The notes below the pieces were generated by a model. That model saw only the letters and a list, made by a program, of their open reading frames with translations. It was not told the origin of the DNA and did not search any database. The position numbers and the translations under genes are program-made. A stretch of DNA of 64,000 bases from NCBI GenBank assembly GCA_948567375.1, contig OX419760.1, positions 24,614,001 through 24,678,000 of the forward strand, read 5' to 3'. The stretch comes from Lunularia cruciata. Its lineage: Eukaryota; Streptophyta; Marchantiopsida; Lunulariales; Lunulariaceae. Shown one piece after another: positions 44,222 through 55,704 of this stretch (positions within the stretch are counted from its first letter, which is position 1; each line of letters starts with the position of its first letter).

Positions 44222-44696
44222 GTGGAGGGTTACCAAGAGTGGAAATTGAGACTATGCAAGGTTCTCCAAGGATTTGAGGTGATTGTAGGGGTGGATTTGA
44301 GGAAAAGAGAATTTACAATAGAATTTGAAGAGAGTGTTGAGAGGATCCAAAAACCTACACCACTTGGAGAAAATAGTGAGTCTAAGTGCTTTTTGTGTGG
44401 AGAGAAGGGACATAAGGCAAGTTTATGTCCATTGACCTTTGAGAGCAAGAGGTTGAGGGAAAGAGAGAGGCTTACTTGACTTGGGTTTGCATGTTGGACC
44501 TTCTTCACCAAGATTGGGAGGGAGAAGATCTAAGACCAAGGAGTTGTGTGAGGTTTGTGGAGTGGAAGGACTTCCAAAAGGACATGAGTGTAGTGGAGTA
44601 AAAGCACTTTTGGAGACTTTGGTGAAGGTTCTTGAAGAGAGTCTTAGTACAGCTACAGAAATACTACCATCTTCATCAACTAGTTCTCTAGATTAG
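44222..44696 (+). pseudogene. Upstream zinc-finger ORF of C2 (before gag)
   Basis: The first part (44222-44479) has a basic N-terminal region and a CCHC knuckle CFLCGEKGHKASLC. A frame change at 44479 leads to the second part (44481-44696) with CEVCGVEGLPKGHEC, a second zinc-binding cluster. In C5 the region around the break is one frame, so the ancestral ORF probably coded about 150-160 residues. The same ORF is present in C4 (62937-63473). It is separate from gag, which has its own knuckle. Extra ORFs before gag are known in Ogre/Tat elements; the function of this one is unknown to me. Confidence 0.72.
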
Positions 44697-44922
44697 TGAT
44701 GGAGATAATCTTTCAACTTATGGATAAACTATCCATGAGGGTTTGATTAATATGCACTCTAGGATTTGATGTTGCTATAGAAATCTTGGAGCAACCTGAG
44801 CCTTTTGTGTTCCCTAGGTTGGATTATTCTCAAATGGTGTTATTCATGTACATACTCTATTAGTTATAGAGTGAGAGAAAAGAAAAAAAAATTGAGAGAA
44901 AGAAAGATAGTGAGGGGTTAAG

Positions 44923-45948
44923 ATGGGGAAACTTCCGGTTTTCTTTGGCAAGGATGGAGAAGATGTGGAGGCCTTTTTTAGAGACTTCAAGAGAGCTTGC
45001 ATAGGAAACAATGAGAGGAGGAAGAATCAGTGGGCCTTATTATTACCAGATTTCTTTGAGGATGCAACACTTACATGGTATGAGTCAGAATACCAAAAGA
45101 GAGAGAAGAGAGATGTGGAAGAAGAGTCTAGGGAGAATTTCACTTTAGCACTCATTGAGAACTTTCTTCTTGATGAGAGTTATGAGAGATTGATGAGTGA
45201 GGTTATATTTCTCAAGCAAGGAGATGGAGAGAAAGTGAGAGTCTATGTGGAAAGAGTGGAAAAGTTAGAGTTCAGATTTTGCATAGTGTTGAGGAAGGGT
45301 GGAGATGATGTAGAGACTACTATGATTGGCATAGGGGCCATGCTCACCAAGAATTTTGTGGGAGGATTGAGGCCACAAATTAGAAGCAAGGTGAGATATG
45401 AGAAACCTTCTTCCAAGGTTGAAGCTATCAAGATCACAATTCATATGGAGGAGAGTTTGGAAGGAGATGAGAGTGATTTGGTGGTGAAGGAGGTTGTGCA
45501 TCCTCCTCAAGGCTACAAGTATGGTGGAACTTCTGATACTTTGGTGGCAAGGGTTGCACCACAAGTAGTAGTTGCTCCAGTTCTTGCACCTCCACCAAAA
45601 GATCCACTTCAAACCATCATAGAACAACTTGCGGATCTCAAGATCAATGTGGTGCAACTATGGGAGAAGAGAGAGGTGGATCAGAATGTAGGGAGAGGGC
45701 CTAGGAGTTATGGAAACTATCCATATAGAGGAGGCCAACCAGCCAAAAATTTCAATGATAGAAATTGTTTTGGTTGTGGAGGAAGAGGCCATATCCAAAG
45801 GAATTGCCCAAATTCCACTTACTATGGAGGAAGGGGTTATGAGAGAGCCAATAGAGGGAAAGAGAGAGGTAGTGAAACCCAAGTGGCTCCTAATCCAAAC
45901 AAAGGTAAGGGGATAGCATCCATAGATGTGGTTGAGAGCAAGTATTAG
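44923..45948 (+). CDS. gag of C2, intact reading frame
   Basis: 341 codons from ATG to TAG with no break. The N-terminal part has the retrotransposon capsid pattern FFGKDGEDVEAFFRDF and ALLLPDFFEDATLTWYE. A Pro-rich linker follows (APVLAPPPKDP, about 225) and the nucleocapsid knuckle CFGCGGRGHIQRNC near residue 290, then a basic tail. It forms the virus-like particle and binds element RNA. The TAG at its end separates it from protease; in an active copy read-through or frameshifting would join them. Confidence 0.87.
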   Translation: MGKLPVFFGKDGEDVEAFFRDFKRACIGNNERRKNQWALLLPDFFEDATLTWYESEYQKREKRDVEEESRENFTLALIENFLLDESYERLMSEVIFLKQGDGEKVRVYVERVEKLEFRFCIVLRKGGDDVETTMIGIGAMLTKNFVGGLRPQIRSKVRYEKPSSKVEAIKITIHMEESLEGDESDLVVKEVVHPPQGYKYGGTSDTLVARVAPQVVVAPVLAPPPKDPLQTIIEQLADLKINVVQLWEKREVDQNVGRGPRSYGNYPYRGGQPAKNFNDRNCFGCGGRGHIQRNCPNSTYYGGRGYERANRGKERGSETQVAPNPNKGKGIASIDVVESKY

Positions 45949-46800
45949 AAGGGAGAGTGCTCAAACTCCAAGGGTCTTAATTTGGAGCTTTTGGCACAAG
46001 AGAAGAAGAGAGCTTGTTTTGCAGAGGATGTTCACTTTTCTCAAGGATTTACTCCAAGCAAGGATAATCCTATGTCTACTAGGAGCACTCGCACCTCAAC
46101 ACCATCAACAACAAAGACTCCAAGGAAGAAGTTGGGGATGGAAGATTTCTTGATTTCAAAGCAATAATGGAACTACAATGTGTTGGAGGATGTTGGTAGC
46201 CACAAGGCTAACATCATAGTGGGCCAATTGATTGCTTTGAACCCTACCTTGAGAAAGGAGCTTAGAGGTGGTTTGAGTTCTACAAGGAGCAAGAGGAAGA
46301 AGAAGGTAAAAGCTCTAGTGTCAATGGGGGTGGTGGATGCCAAGCCAACACCATGGGAGGCTTGTGAATATGCCTCCAAGATTGATATGAGAGTGAATGG
46401 TCACAAGATCAAGGATACATTGGTTGATGGAGGGTCAACAGTAAATGCCATGTCATAAAGGTTGATGAAGAAGTTGAGTATGATACCCTCAAGACCTTCA
46501 GCATTTGTTGTGAGCTTGGCAAACAAGCAACAAGTTTGACCAGTAGGGATGATGGATAAAGTGGTAGTTTTAGTTATGGGAGTTCAAAATCTCATGACTT
46601 TCCAAGTCTTGAAGGATTCAAACTATGACTAACTTCTTGGAGGCCCATGATTGAGAGCAGCACGTACAATTGATTGATGGCACAAAGGGTACTTGAGGAT
46701 TGAGCCATCAAACCATAGAGTCACAGTTCTTATGACTAACACCACCAACACTTCACATTCAGATACATCATCTTCTGATTATTGAGAATCAGATTCTAAA
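45949..46800 (+). pseudogene. Protease region of C2
   Basis: The frame 46180-46458 ends with TLVDGGSTVNAMS, the aspartic-protease active site in the D-G-G form common in Tat/Athila elements. The region after it (46459-46700) can be followed with stops at 46456 and 46540 (LANKQQV, stop, PVGMMDKVVV). The conserved NLM-type context supports the call. Confidence 0.75.
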
Positions 46801-46814
46801 GAAGAGCTTCAGGT

Positions 46815-48400
46815 GTGGACACAAGCATGGAAGAGGAGACTTCCATGGAGGAGGATGAATCTAAATCTGATTCAGATGTATATCCTTTGTGTGCTATGGA
46901 TTTTGCACCTAAGCCAGAGGTTTTGAAGGACCCAGATAAATCACCATTGACACTTGAGGAGGTAGAGAGAAGGTTATCTACCCTCAAGTATGACCCAAAT
47001 GTTACCAAGGAGGAGAAGGTAAGATTTGAGGAGATTTTCCACAAGTTCATCCATGTGTTTGCTTTCAATCACAAGGATTTGAAGGAAGTCACCTTGGAGG
47101 AGCACAAGATAGAGGTGGAGTCACATGCAAGACCAATCTACCAAAAACAATGTCGCATTAGCCCACCAATATCTTTGGTTGTGAAGGAGGAGATTGATAA
47201 GCTCAAGGAGGTTGGATTTATCTTTGAGGTAGAGATTTCAGAATGGGTCTCCAATTGTCATTGTGAAGAAAAAGAATGGCAGCTTTGGGTATGTGTGGAT
47301 TACAAGACGCTCAATGTTGTTACCAAGAAGGACTACTGCCCATTGCCATTCATTGATGAGATCTTGGAAGAGGTTGTAGGTCATGAGAGGTACAGTTTTG
47401 GAGAGGGTTATAGTGGATATAACCAAATCAAGATTGCACCAGAGCATCAACAACTCACCACAATCACCATACCTTGGGGAACTTACGCTTTCAAGGTCAT
47501 GCCTTTTGGGCTTTGCCATGCTCCAGCTACATTCTAATGGTTCATGAACAAGGTATTTGAACCTTTCATTGGGAAATTTGTGAGAGACTTCATTGATGAC
47601 TTTTGTGTCTATGGGAGCAAGGAGGAGCACTTTGAGCACCTAATCAAGGTCTTGCAATGATTGGATGAGGCAAATGCATCACTCATCCCAGAGAACTGCA
47701 TTTTTGGATATGAAGAAGGTCTACTTTTGGGGCATATCATCTCCAAGGATGGAATAGCAGTTGATCTTGAAAAGTTAAGGAAAATCTTAGACCTTCCATT
47801 CCCTTCTAGCTTGACAAAGTTACAACAATTCTTGAAGATGGTTGGGTATTATAGGAGGTTCATCTTCTCATTTTCCAACAAAGTTTATGCATTGAACATC
47901 TACATGAAGAAGGGTGTAGATTACATGGTGATTTTGGAAGACAAGGAGGCTCTCAAAAATTTTGAGGAGCTCAAGCAATCTTGAGCTCCCCTTGTTGTAG
48001 CTCCAATTCTTGCTAAACCTGATTGGAGCAAGCCTTTCATTCTCTACACTGATGCTTCTAATGTAGCTATAGGATGCACTCTTAGTCAAAAAGACCAAGA
48101 TGGGCATGATCATCCAATAGCTTATGCTAGTAGGCAGATGGTTTCAGCAAAGAAGAACTACTCTATCATGGAAAGAGAAGGGTTGGTAGTGATGTTTGGT
48201 CTCAAGAAGTTTAGACACTACTTGATTGGAGGGAAAGCCACCATTGTCACGGATCACAAGGCTTTGAAATACATCTTCAACAAGCCTAATGTTGAAGGGA
48301 GACTAGCAAGGTGGATGATACTCTTGTCTGAGTATGACTACACCATTGAGGATAGGCCAAGAAAGAAACATGCAAATGCTGATTTGTTATCTACATGCTA
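46815..48400 (+). pseudogene. Reverse transcriptase and RNase H of C2
   Basis: RT: VCVDYKTLNVVTKKDYCPLP (about 47291), then GYNQIKIAPEHQQ, FKVMPFGLCHAPATF (47490), a TAA, and the active site FIDDFCVYG (47590-47616). The connection FLKMVGYYRRF follows at about 47830. RNase H: ILYTDASNVAIGCTL (48044) and TIVTDHKALKYI (48243). Breaks are a few stops (47535, 47658 and 47982) and one or two shifts. Confidence 0.88.
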
Positions 48401-49790
48401 TGATCATGATGGAGATGAGCTTGTAGATGATTCCTTCCCGGATGAGGAGCTCATGACAATCTCAGTCACTCAAGAGATTCCAATGGAGTACAAGGAGATT
48501 GTGGATTTTGTGACAAGAGGTAACTATCCAGAAGGGATGCATGCTAGAGAGAGGAAGGCCCTTGCAGCAAGATCTAGACCTTACACAATGGTGGAGGATA
48601 TTCTTTTTTGCCAAGGAGCAGATGGTCTACTTTGAAGAGCAATGGGTAAGGAAGAGTCTATCCTACTTATAAAGGAGTTTCATGAAGGTTTAGTGTGTGG
48701 AGGACACTTTGCAAGAAAGGTGAATGCTTTCAAGATTCTAGATGCAGGTTACCATTGGAGAGCAATTTTCAAGGATGTCTTGATTATTGCAAAACTTGTC
48801 ATGTTTGTCAAGCTTTGGCTAGAAAGTCTATATCCATTCCACCACTTAGATCAATTCCATTGCTAGGACCTTTTGAGAAGTGGGGAATTGATTTTGTAGG
48901 TCCTCTCAATAGAACCCCAAGGAACAATCGGTACATTGTGGTAGTTACTAATTACCTTACCAAGTGAGTTGAGGCTAGACCATTGAGGGACAAGAATGAA
49001 GATGAAATGGGTAGATTTCTTTATGTACGCATTATCACTAGGTTTGTATGCTCTTTGGAGTTGGTTTCTGATAGAGGATGAGAGTTTATAGGAAGCATTA
49101 CTACAGCCATGCTACAACATTTCTCTATCACACATAGAGTAACTACATCCTATAAGCCAAATTCCAATAGCTTGGCAGAGAGAACCAATCAGACCTTGTG
49201 TATGATGTTGGCCAAAGATGTAGAAATGGAGGGTGCAAAACATCATTGGGACAAGAGGATAGTTGCAGTTTTGTGGGAGTATAGGACAACTATGAAAACT
49301 TCCACCGGATATTCTCCATTTCAATTGGTATATGGTATTGAGTCTACCTTACCTATTCACTTTGATCTTCCTACCTTCCAAAGCATTTGTAGGAGATTGA
49401 AGAAAGCACAAGGAGGTGATGCAGAGAAGTCAAAGAAGGATCAACTCATGGAGTTGGAAGAGGCAAGAGAAAATGCTATGGTTTCAGTGGAGCAAGCCCA
49501 AAGGAAACAAAAGGAGAGCTATGACAAGAGATCAAGGCAAGAAGAAGATGGAGCCTTTCAAAGAAGGTGATTGGGTAATGTTGTTTGATTCCATTCAATT
49601 CAAGAGAGTGCAAAAGAAGTTTTTGCCTAAGTACTTTGGACCTTTCATAGTGGAGAAGGTGTGGGCCAACTACACCTATGCTCTCAAGGAGTTGGGAGGA
49701 AGACACTTTGATAGGATTAACCATGATAAGTTGAAGATGTACCATAGAAGGTAGAGACACCTTCACTTTGAGGACAAAGTGAAAACTTAG
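48401..49790 (+). pseudogene. Integrase of C2
   Basis: After a tether (EIVDFVTRGNYPEGM) comes the zinc region with EFHEGLVCGGHFARK and CKTCHVCQALARK. The core has GIDFVGPLNRTPRNN (first Asp, 48885), LVSDRG (second Asp, 49065, followed by TGA) and the third block LAERTNQTLCMML. The tail FLPKYFGPFIVEKVW (49620) is the GPF module. The ORF ends at 49754 without chromodomain. Broken by stops at 48633 and 48965 and by shifts. Confidence 0.87.
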
Positions 49791-49801
49791 TATGGGGTAA
49801 A

Positions 49802-50497
49802 TGTAACACCCATTTGTGCATGTGTGTGGTATTGTGATATTTAGCTTGGTATTACAAGTACTTGAGATATTATTTATATAGAGATAAAGGATGGTTCTAC
49901 ATTAGTCATGATTAGCTAAAGTTAGTCATAGCTAAGATAGAAGGGACCTTACTTTAGAGGAAATGGAAAAGATGAGCACCACTATTTTGGATTCTAGTGT
50001 GTTGACTTGGTATTATTCTTAGGTGTTTGGCTTTGAGGAAAGAATTGAGAACTCTTGGGCCCGCAAGCCTTTTTGTTTTGGATACTTCTATAGTCCAAGG
50101 ATAGCTCATGTGAAGGAATCCTTGACTTAGTGGTTGGGTCAAGATAAGATCACATGCTAGTAGAATATGCCCATGTGAATGGATATTCTTTTCTACTTTT
50201 TGACTTTACTTGACTTTTAGTCTAGTAACTTGAATTACAATGGTAATTAGTAACTTTGGTACGTAACTATTTCACAAGTATATGAACAAGGAGTGAGGAG
50301 GTACTCATCATCTTTTCATTTCATCTTTGCAACTATCTTTCTCTCATTGAGTTCTCTAGTGAGCAATGCCTTGAGTCTTGGAGTGTTAGCATTGGAAGAG
50401 TATGATGGAGTTGGGGTTCCTTGCCTTCTTAGTCCATGGTGCGCTACCATAATAGCCATCAGAGGTTCATCTTGAGTGAGAGACAGGCCAGCTCACA
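49802..50497 (+). repeat. 3' LTR of C2
   Basis: 696 bases, TGTAACACCCATTTGTGC to CAGCTCACA, preceded by the purine-rich AGTATGGGGTAAA. D4 protease-region sequence resumes at 50498. Confidence 0.93.
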
Positions 50498-51330
50498 GTT
50501 CCTACTACTAGAGTAGAGGTGGTTGCTAGTGGAGTTGACTTGGTTGAGGAGCATGGGATCCGTTCAGCAAGTAGTGGTTTATGGCATGCAATAGTGGTTA
50601 GATTGGAGGAGTTGCCAACTAGACCGGCCTTTGAGAGAGCACAGTTCACACCTTATGTTGTCCTATTGGATAACCAAAGGGGATTTTCTGCTTGGTGGGA
50701 CCTTCAAGGAAGGTTTATACACCACACAGAGTCTTGTTAGACTCTAGTGCACAACCTCTTATGTTAGAGAAGGTTGCAATAGTCGGTCTGGAGTTACGAA
50801 AGACCGATGTGGAGAGGTGTCCATTTCAAATCCAGATATCTCTAGGTGGTAGTTTGACACAATACATCACACTTAGAGAGCTTGTTGTCTAGGTTCAGCT
50901 TGGTCATCCAACTAATAGCTTGGTGGTGAGAGCTCAGGCTATTGCAACAATAGCTGAGTCATACAATGTACTAGTTGGGAGAGCAGTGTTGTATCCCATG
51001 GGTTTTAGTATTGAATATTGGGAGGAGATAGCCTCCTATAGACCAGGTTGGAAGTCTAGTGAGGGACAAGTATGTCATCTACTAGTACGCTACAGTAGTG
51101 GTAGTCTTGGCTCACTACAATCCAAGACCATGGCATCATTAGTTTCAACTTTCAATGGTGCAATTTCTTAGCCTGGTGATTTATTGGAGAGGAATGCCCA
51201 TGTAGAGGATACTCCACTACCAAAGGAGATCACTTGGATTTGGAGTAAAAGTGGGATTGTTCCATCCACCTTGGATGTTCTATTGTGGACTTCAGAGGAG
51301 GCATTGTAGCAACATGCAGATCGGTTGGTG
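50498..51330 (+). pseudogene. Protease and linker of D4
   Basis: The frame 50692-50892 holds LLDSSAQPLMLEKVAIVG (Asp at 50740), the active site DSGA with Gly changed to Ser, followed by the FQIQISLGG strand. Next comes the linker with VRAQAIATIAES and YWEEIASYRPGW (50923-51165), shared with D1. Its role between protease and methyltransferase is unknown. Confidence 0.72.
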
Positions 51331-52430
51331 TAGCAAGCGTGGAGTGGAGCCTTTGTACCACCAGGAGATGAGTGTGAGGATGAGCCTCTAGGGTCAATTA
51401 TCTTGACACCTCTGGATACCACACTCATTGCTTGGCAATATCCAATAGAGAAAGTATGTCTATTGGAGTTGTTTGGTGGGATTAGCACCTGACTAGCTGC
51501 AGTCCTATAGGTGGGTATGCAAGTACAAAGGTACTTGTATGTGAAGAGAGATGAGACTGCTAGGCGAGTCTCTCTACATCATATGGCACACTTGGCCTAT
51601 TGGTATCCGGAGTTATTATTGATGTCAATAGTAAGAGGTTACCAGAAGGTCCTACCAGCAGACATTTCCTTACCGGGGGTGCATGATCCAGAGAGACATG
51701 GGCATGTTCACTTGGTGATTTCTGGATGGCCTTGTTAGGGACATACACATGTTGGCCGAGGTTTGGGTCTTTAGGATCCTTGTTCTGGTGTGTTTTGGGA
51801 GATGTTATGGATACTATGACATCTCTAGGTTCAATAGTCTGTTTCTCCAACTTACTTTTGGAGAACGTTCCTTTAATGGGTGATTCTTGCACCAGAGTGG
51901 TGGCAAGTACACATCAAGTCTATTCTTATATGGGACCTACTGTATTGTTAGATGCAGCTAGAGTGGGATCACGTGCTCATTGTTTTTGTCTTTGGTGGGC
52001 AAACCTCTTACCCAGATAGGTTTTATAGCATGCATATGATGGGATTTAGCAACTTGACCATCTCCTTGTTGATGCCATCTTGGATGTTGGGTGTTAGTCT
52101 CAGACAGTGGTAGTGGCTGATAGGTCACCTATGGTAGTGGTGAACCTAGTTGGACAACCTAGAGCCGCATTTCCCACACTCATGAGTTTCCCAAGTTCTC
52201 ATGCTTTTTGAGAGGGAGGACCTTGACTTGTTTGGTACTCACAATTATAGCAATTGGTGGAGCCCAATGCCACTGAGAGAGAGCGGGCAATGGGTTTTCA
52301 CATTGGTATAACTGCTATCCTAGCAATATCAGAGGCATCCAAGCATCAGGTGTTATGTTAGGCTATGGACCTAAACTGTTTGACCTGGATTATGAGCCTT
52401 GGTTTGGCAGAGCAGCATAAGTTGCACTTG
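51331..52430 (+). pseudogene. DNMT3-like cytosine-5 DNA methyltransferase domain of D4
   Basis: One frame carries motif I VCLLELFGGIST (51454-51489), RYLYVKRDETARR (51514-51552, motif II-like) and motif IV HLVISGWPC with the catalytic Cys at 51733, followed by TAG in place of the Gln of PCQ. After a one-base loss near 51855 the next frame carries motif VI ENVPLM (51861), motif VIII AARVGSRAHCFCLWWANLL (51952-52008), ERERAMGF (52275) and an end with SEASKHQVLC, stop, AMDLNCLTW (52333-52395). Motif VIII and the ER..GF end resemble the DNMT3/DRM side of the family (there AAHRARYFWGN and ER.FGFP). It lies in the pol frame between protease and RT and is inactive here. Confidence 0.87.
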
Positions 52431-52739
52431 ATAGGCATCACCACTCAAACACTTGTGAGCCCTATGCCTATTGAGATGATTTAGGCACATGCTTGGGGTG
52501 ATGGACCAAGTGGACATGGTATTCTTGGGACACATCAAGTAGCTAGTAGGGAGAGTGGTCTACTTGGAGTCCATCTAGGTGAGTGTGGTCTACTTGGATT
52601 ACACCCTTGGTCTACTTGGGATGTAACTAGAGGACGTGTGTAGCTTGTAGACAGAGTGGAGGGAGTTTTTCACACAGAGGTTAGGACCTCTAGTGGTCAA
52701 GGGCATGACACTATTGCTCCTAAGGGCCTAGTGTAGCGG

Positions 52740-54190
52740 CCAGTCAGTATGTCTTCTACTCCGATGATAGTTATACAGGATATTTGGGAGCCATATCTTG
52801 GACCCAAGCTTACAAGGAAGGAAAGACAAATAGTTTGGAGGTTCTTGAGGAGCTACACAAGTTGTTTTGCCTTCAAAATGAAGGATTTGAGTGCTCTGAA
52901 AGGACTTGGTATACAGATTGAGTTGACTAGTAATACACTCATTTTCTGATGTCTTTATTGTTATAGTGACATGGAGAGGACATTGATTCAAAGCCGAAGT
53001 AGAGACCTTTTTGAGGTTGGTTTGGTGGAGATCTCACATGGAGAGTATGCACCGACTACAATGATGCTAGCCAAGAAGGATATGCATGGCAACTCCATAG
53101 ATAGGTGGATGTGTGGAGATTACTGTCCTATCAACAAACAGACTAGGGTTGATCGATATGCCATGCCTACACTAAAGGAGATTTTTGATGCAATTGGGCA
53201 TGCAAAGGTCTCCAGTACTTTGGATCTTCAAGCAGGATATCATCAATTGTCGATCAAGGAGGAGGATAAGTCCAAGTCATCATTTTGGGCTATTGATCCT
53301 CACGGTAAGGATGTGTTATATTAGTGGAGGTTCATACCATTTGGGTTAAAGAATGCTCTTGTTGAGTTCCAGAGGGTCATGGATAGGATCCTAGCTGGAT
53401 TGGATTTTTCTTGGTGCTATATTGATAACATTTTGGTCTATAGCACTATCGTGGAGGAGCATGAGAGATATTTGTTGGAGGTATTTGAGAGATTGAGATC
53501 TCATGAACTCAAATTACATCTTAGGAACTGTAGGTTCTTCCATGAGTAGGTTGAGTATTTGGGTTACACTATCTACTCCGGAGGACTTAGTGTTCAACAG
53601 ACCAAGGTGGAGGCTATTGCATATATTCCTCGGCCTACGGATGTGAGCATTCCTTAGGTTGGCAAACTTCTTTCGCTGCTATGTTAGAGGATTTAGTGAC
53701 ATTGCCAAGGCCTTGAGAAAGCTCACCAAGCTTACACAAGAGTGATGTTGGGGAGATGAGGAGGAGAGAGCTTTTGTAGTGCTCAAGAAGAGGTTGACAT
53801 CTTCTCCTATTTTGAGGAGACCGATCAAAGGACAACCATTTTAGGTTCATATTGATTGGAGTATTTGGGGCTTGGAGTATATTGGAGCTTGGAGCACTGC
53901 TCACCAAGCATGAAGATGAGGGGAAGGAGTTTGTGGTGGCCTATGCTAGTTGCTCCAACAATTCAATGGAGGTGAAGTATAGTTCATATAAGGGAGAGTG
54001 CTTGGTAGCAGTTTGGGCAATAACACATTTTTTATGTTACCTATTTGGTAACCCCTTCACTCTCATCACTAATCATCAGCCGCTGAAGTGGTTGATGGAG
54101 TCCGATAAGCTTTCAAGGAAGCTTGCATGATGGGCTTTGATTTTACAATAGTATGATTTCATGGTTGTTCATAGACCTGGAGTTATGCAG
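52740..54190 (+). pseudogene. Reverse transcriptase and RNase H of D4
   Basis: RT reads in frame from about 52749: GEYAPTTMMLAKKD, DRYAMPTLKEIFDAIGHAK and STLDLQAGYHQLSIKEED (52971-53324), then FIPFGLKNALVEFQRVMD and the active site YIDN (53418-53429), where the second catalytic Asp has become Asn. D1 keeps YIDD. RNase H (53852-54130) has VKYSSYKGECLVAVWAI and LITNHQPLKWLMESDKL, with D-to-N changes. Dead by stops and active-site loss. Confidence 0.87.
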
Positions 54191-54499
54191 ATGGGTTGAG
54201 TAGAAACCCATGTCCCAGCCAGCATGATCAAACCGGAGCACGTTGGCATGGTGAGACAAATGAGGAGATGGTGCCAAGTTGGCATGCATTGGCCTTTTTG
54301 TGTTTATCTTTTGAGGCTTTGTTGGTATCTCTCTCACCGTATACAAGAGGAGTTATTGAGATCACAGATCCAAAGAGTGAAGATATTGGTATAGTTCAAC
54401 AAGACATGCATAGTGACATTTTAGGGATAGACTACCTTTGCATTGGTGTTGTGGGTGGCACAGTTGGGGCCAAGGAGAGAGATTGTGTTCTTCAACAAG

Positions 54500-55480
54500 C
54501 CAAATGGTTCGGATAGGAGGGCAAACACCTTTTGTGTGTATGAGAAGATGGTAGAGTGTGAGTAGTACCATTTCCATCTCAAAGACTACAGTTGGTCCAT
54601 CATGCTCATGAGGAGCTAGGACATTTTGGAGTAAAGCATACATATAGCTTACTCTAGAGTCACTATTGGTGGCACGGTATGCAGACCAAAGTACAACAAT
54701 TTGTTGCCAGATGTGTGGTTTGTGACCAAGTTAGAGCATCATTCAATGCTCCTACACCATAGTTACATCCATTACCTATCATGGGATTGGATTACCGCTG
54801 GAGTTTGAACTTTGCTGGACCTTTACCATTACCTGTGAGACATCATCTGTATGTTTTGGTGATGGTGGAGCACTTCTCCAAGTAGATTGAGTTGGTGGCA
54901 CTTCTTGACAAGTCCAGCAAAGGGACTGCTTACTCATTCCTAGATCGAGTTCTTAGTCATTTTGGTGCACCAGTTGAGGTTTTGACTCATCAGGGTACAA
55001 AGTTCTTGGGGAATTTTTGGGTCTTGTGTGACAAGGCTTTGATTGATCATTGTACTACATCTCAAGAACACCCTAAGGCAGATGAATTAGTAGAGAAAAT
55101 GGTTCAAATGATGAAGAGAGGATTACAAAAGTATGGTTTGGAGAGAGGCCACTTGGGAGATTGGGATCTCCAATTACCTTGGTTGGCCATGGGTTATTGG
55201 TTCAGCTAGCAAGCCTCCTTAGCATCCTTCTTTCCTTACTTTCTACTCTATGGACAAGATCCAAATTTACCTGCAGCCATTTGTCAAGATGTTATTGTAG
55301 TCTTGGACTTGGATGATCCAGATGTATGGGTGAGTGCATGTTCTCAACAGGCATAGATCTTTTAGAGAGTGGTGCCGATGGCCTTTGAGAACTTGGCAAT
55401 TGCTCATCATAGGGATACCTTATGTTATGCTACTAATTGAGGAGGAGTTTATAGAACTTTGATCCATCAAATTCATCTAG
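54500..55480 (+). pseudogene. Integrase of D4
   Basis: The zinc region is legible (HHAHEELGHFGVKHTY, 54598, and CVVCDQVRAS, 54711). The core has NFAGPLPLP (first Asp now Asn), LTHQGTKFLGNFW (second Asp now His) and DELVEKMVQMMKRGLQKYG with the third residue Glu. DWDLQLPWLAMGYWFS and the segment after it match D1. Several stops occur. Confidence 0.85.
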
Positions 55481-55704
55481 GTGACTATATATATCTATAG
55501 TAGACAACACTGATGACACTTGATGTTTTGACAGGTCGCACTATCTTGAGAGTGCACAAGATTTTGCCATCTAGAGTCCTTGTGTTAGAAGGAAATGATG
55601 GTGTTGTTTGGAAGGATCATGTGCGCAATTATGCACCATGCCGCCTCCCAAGCATTGATGGTACTATGGACCCAAGCTTGGCACTTGTATGTGCAAGCTT
55701 GAAG

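Larger units (their letters stand above)
42675..50497 (+). mobile_element. C2: full-length family-C Gypsy element, LTR to LTR, inside D4
   Basis: LTRs at 42675-43363 and 49802-50497 flank PBS, upstream zinc-finger ORF, gag, protease, RT, RNase H, integrase and purine tract. The tRNA-Asp-like PBS, the VDGGST protease site and an extra ORF before gag point to the Tat/Athila branch of Ty3/Gypsy, which lacks a chromodomain; none is present. The D4 frame is interrupted at 42674/50498. The flanks AATTC and GTTCC are a poor match, so the target duplication has decayed or been lost. Confidence 0.93.
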
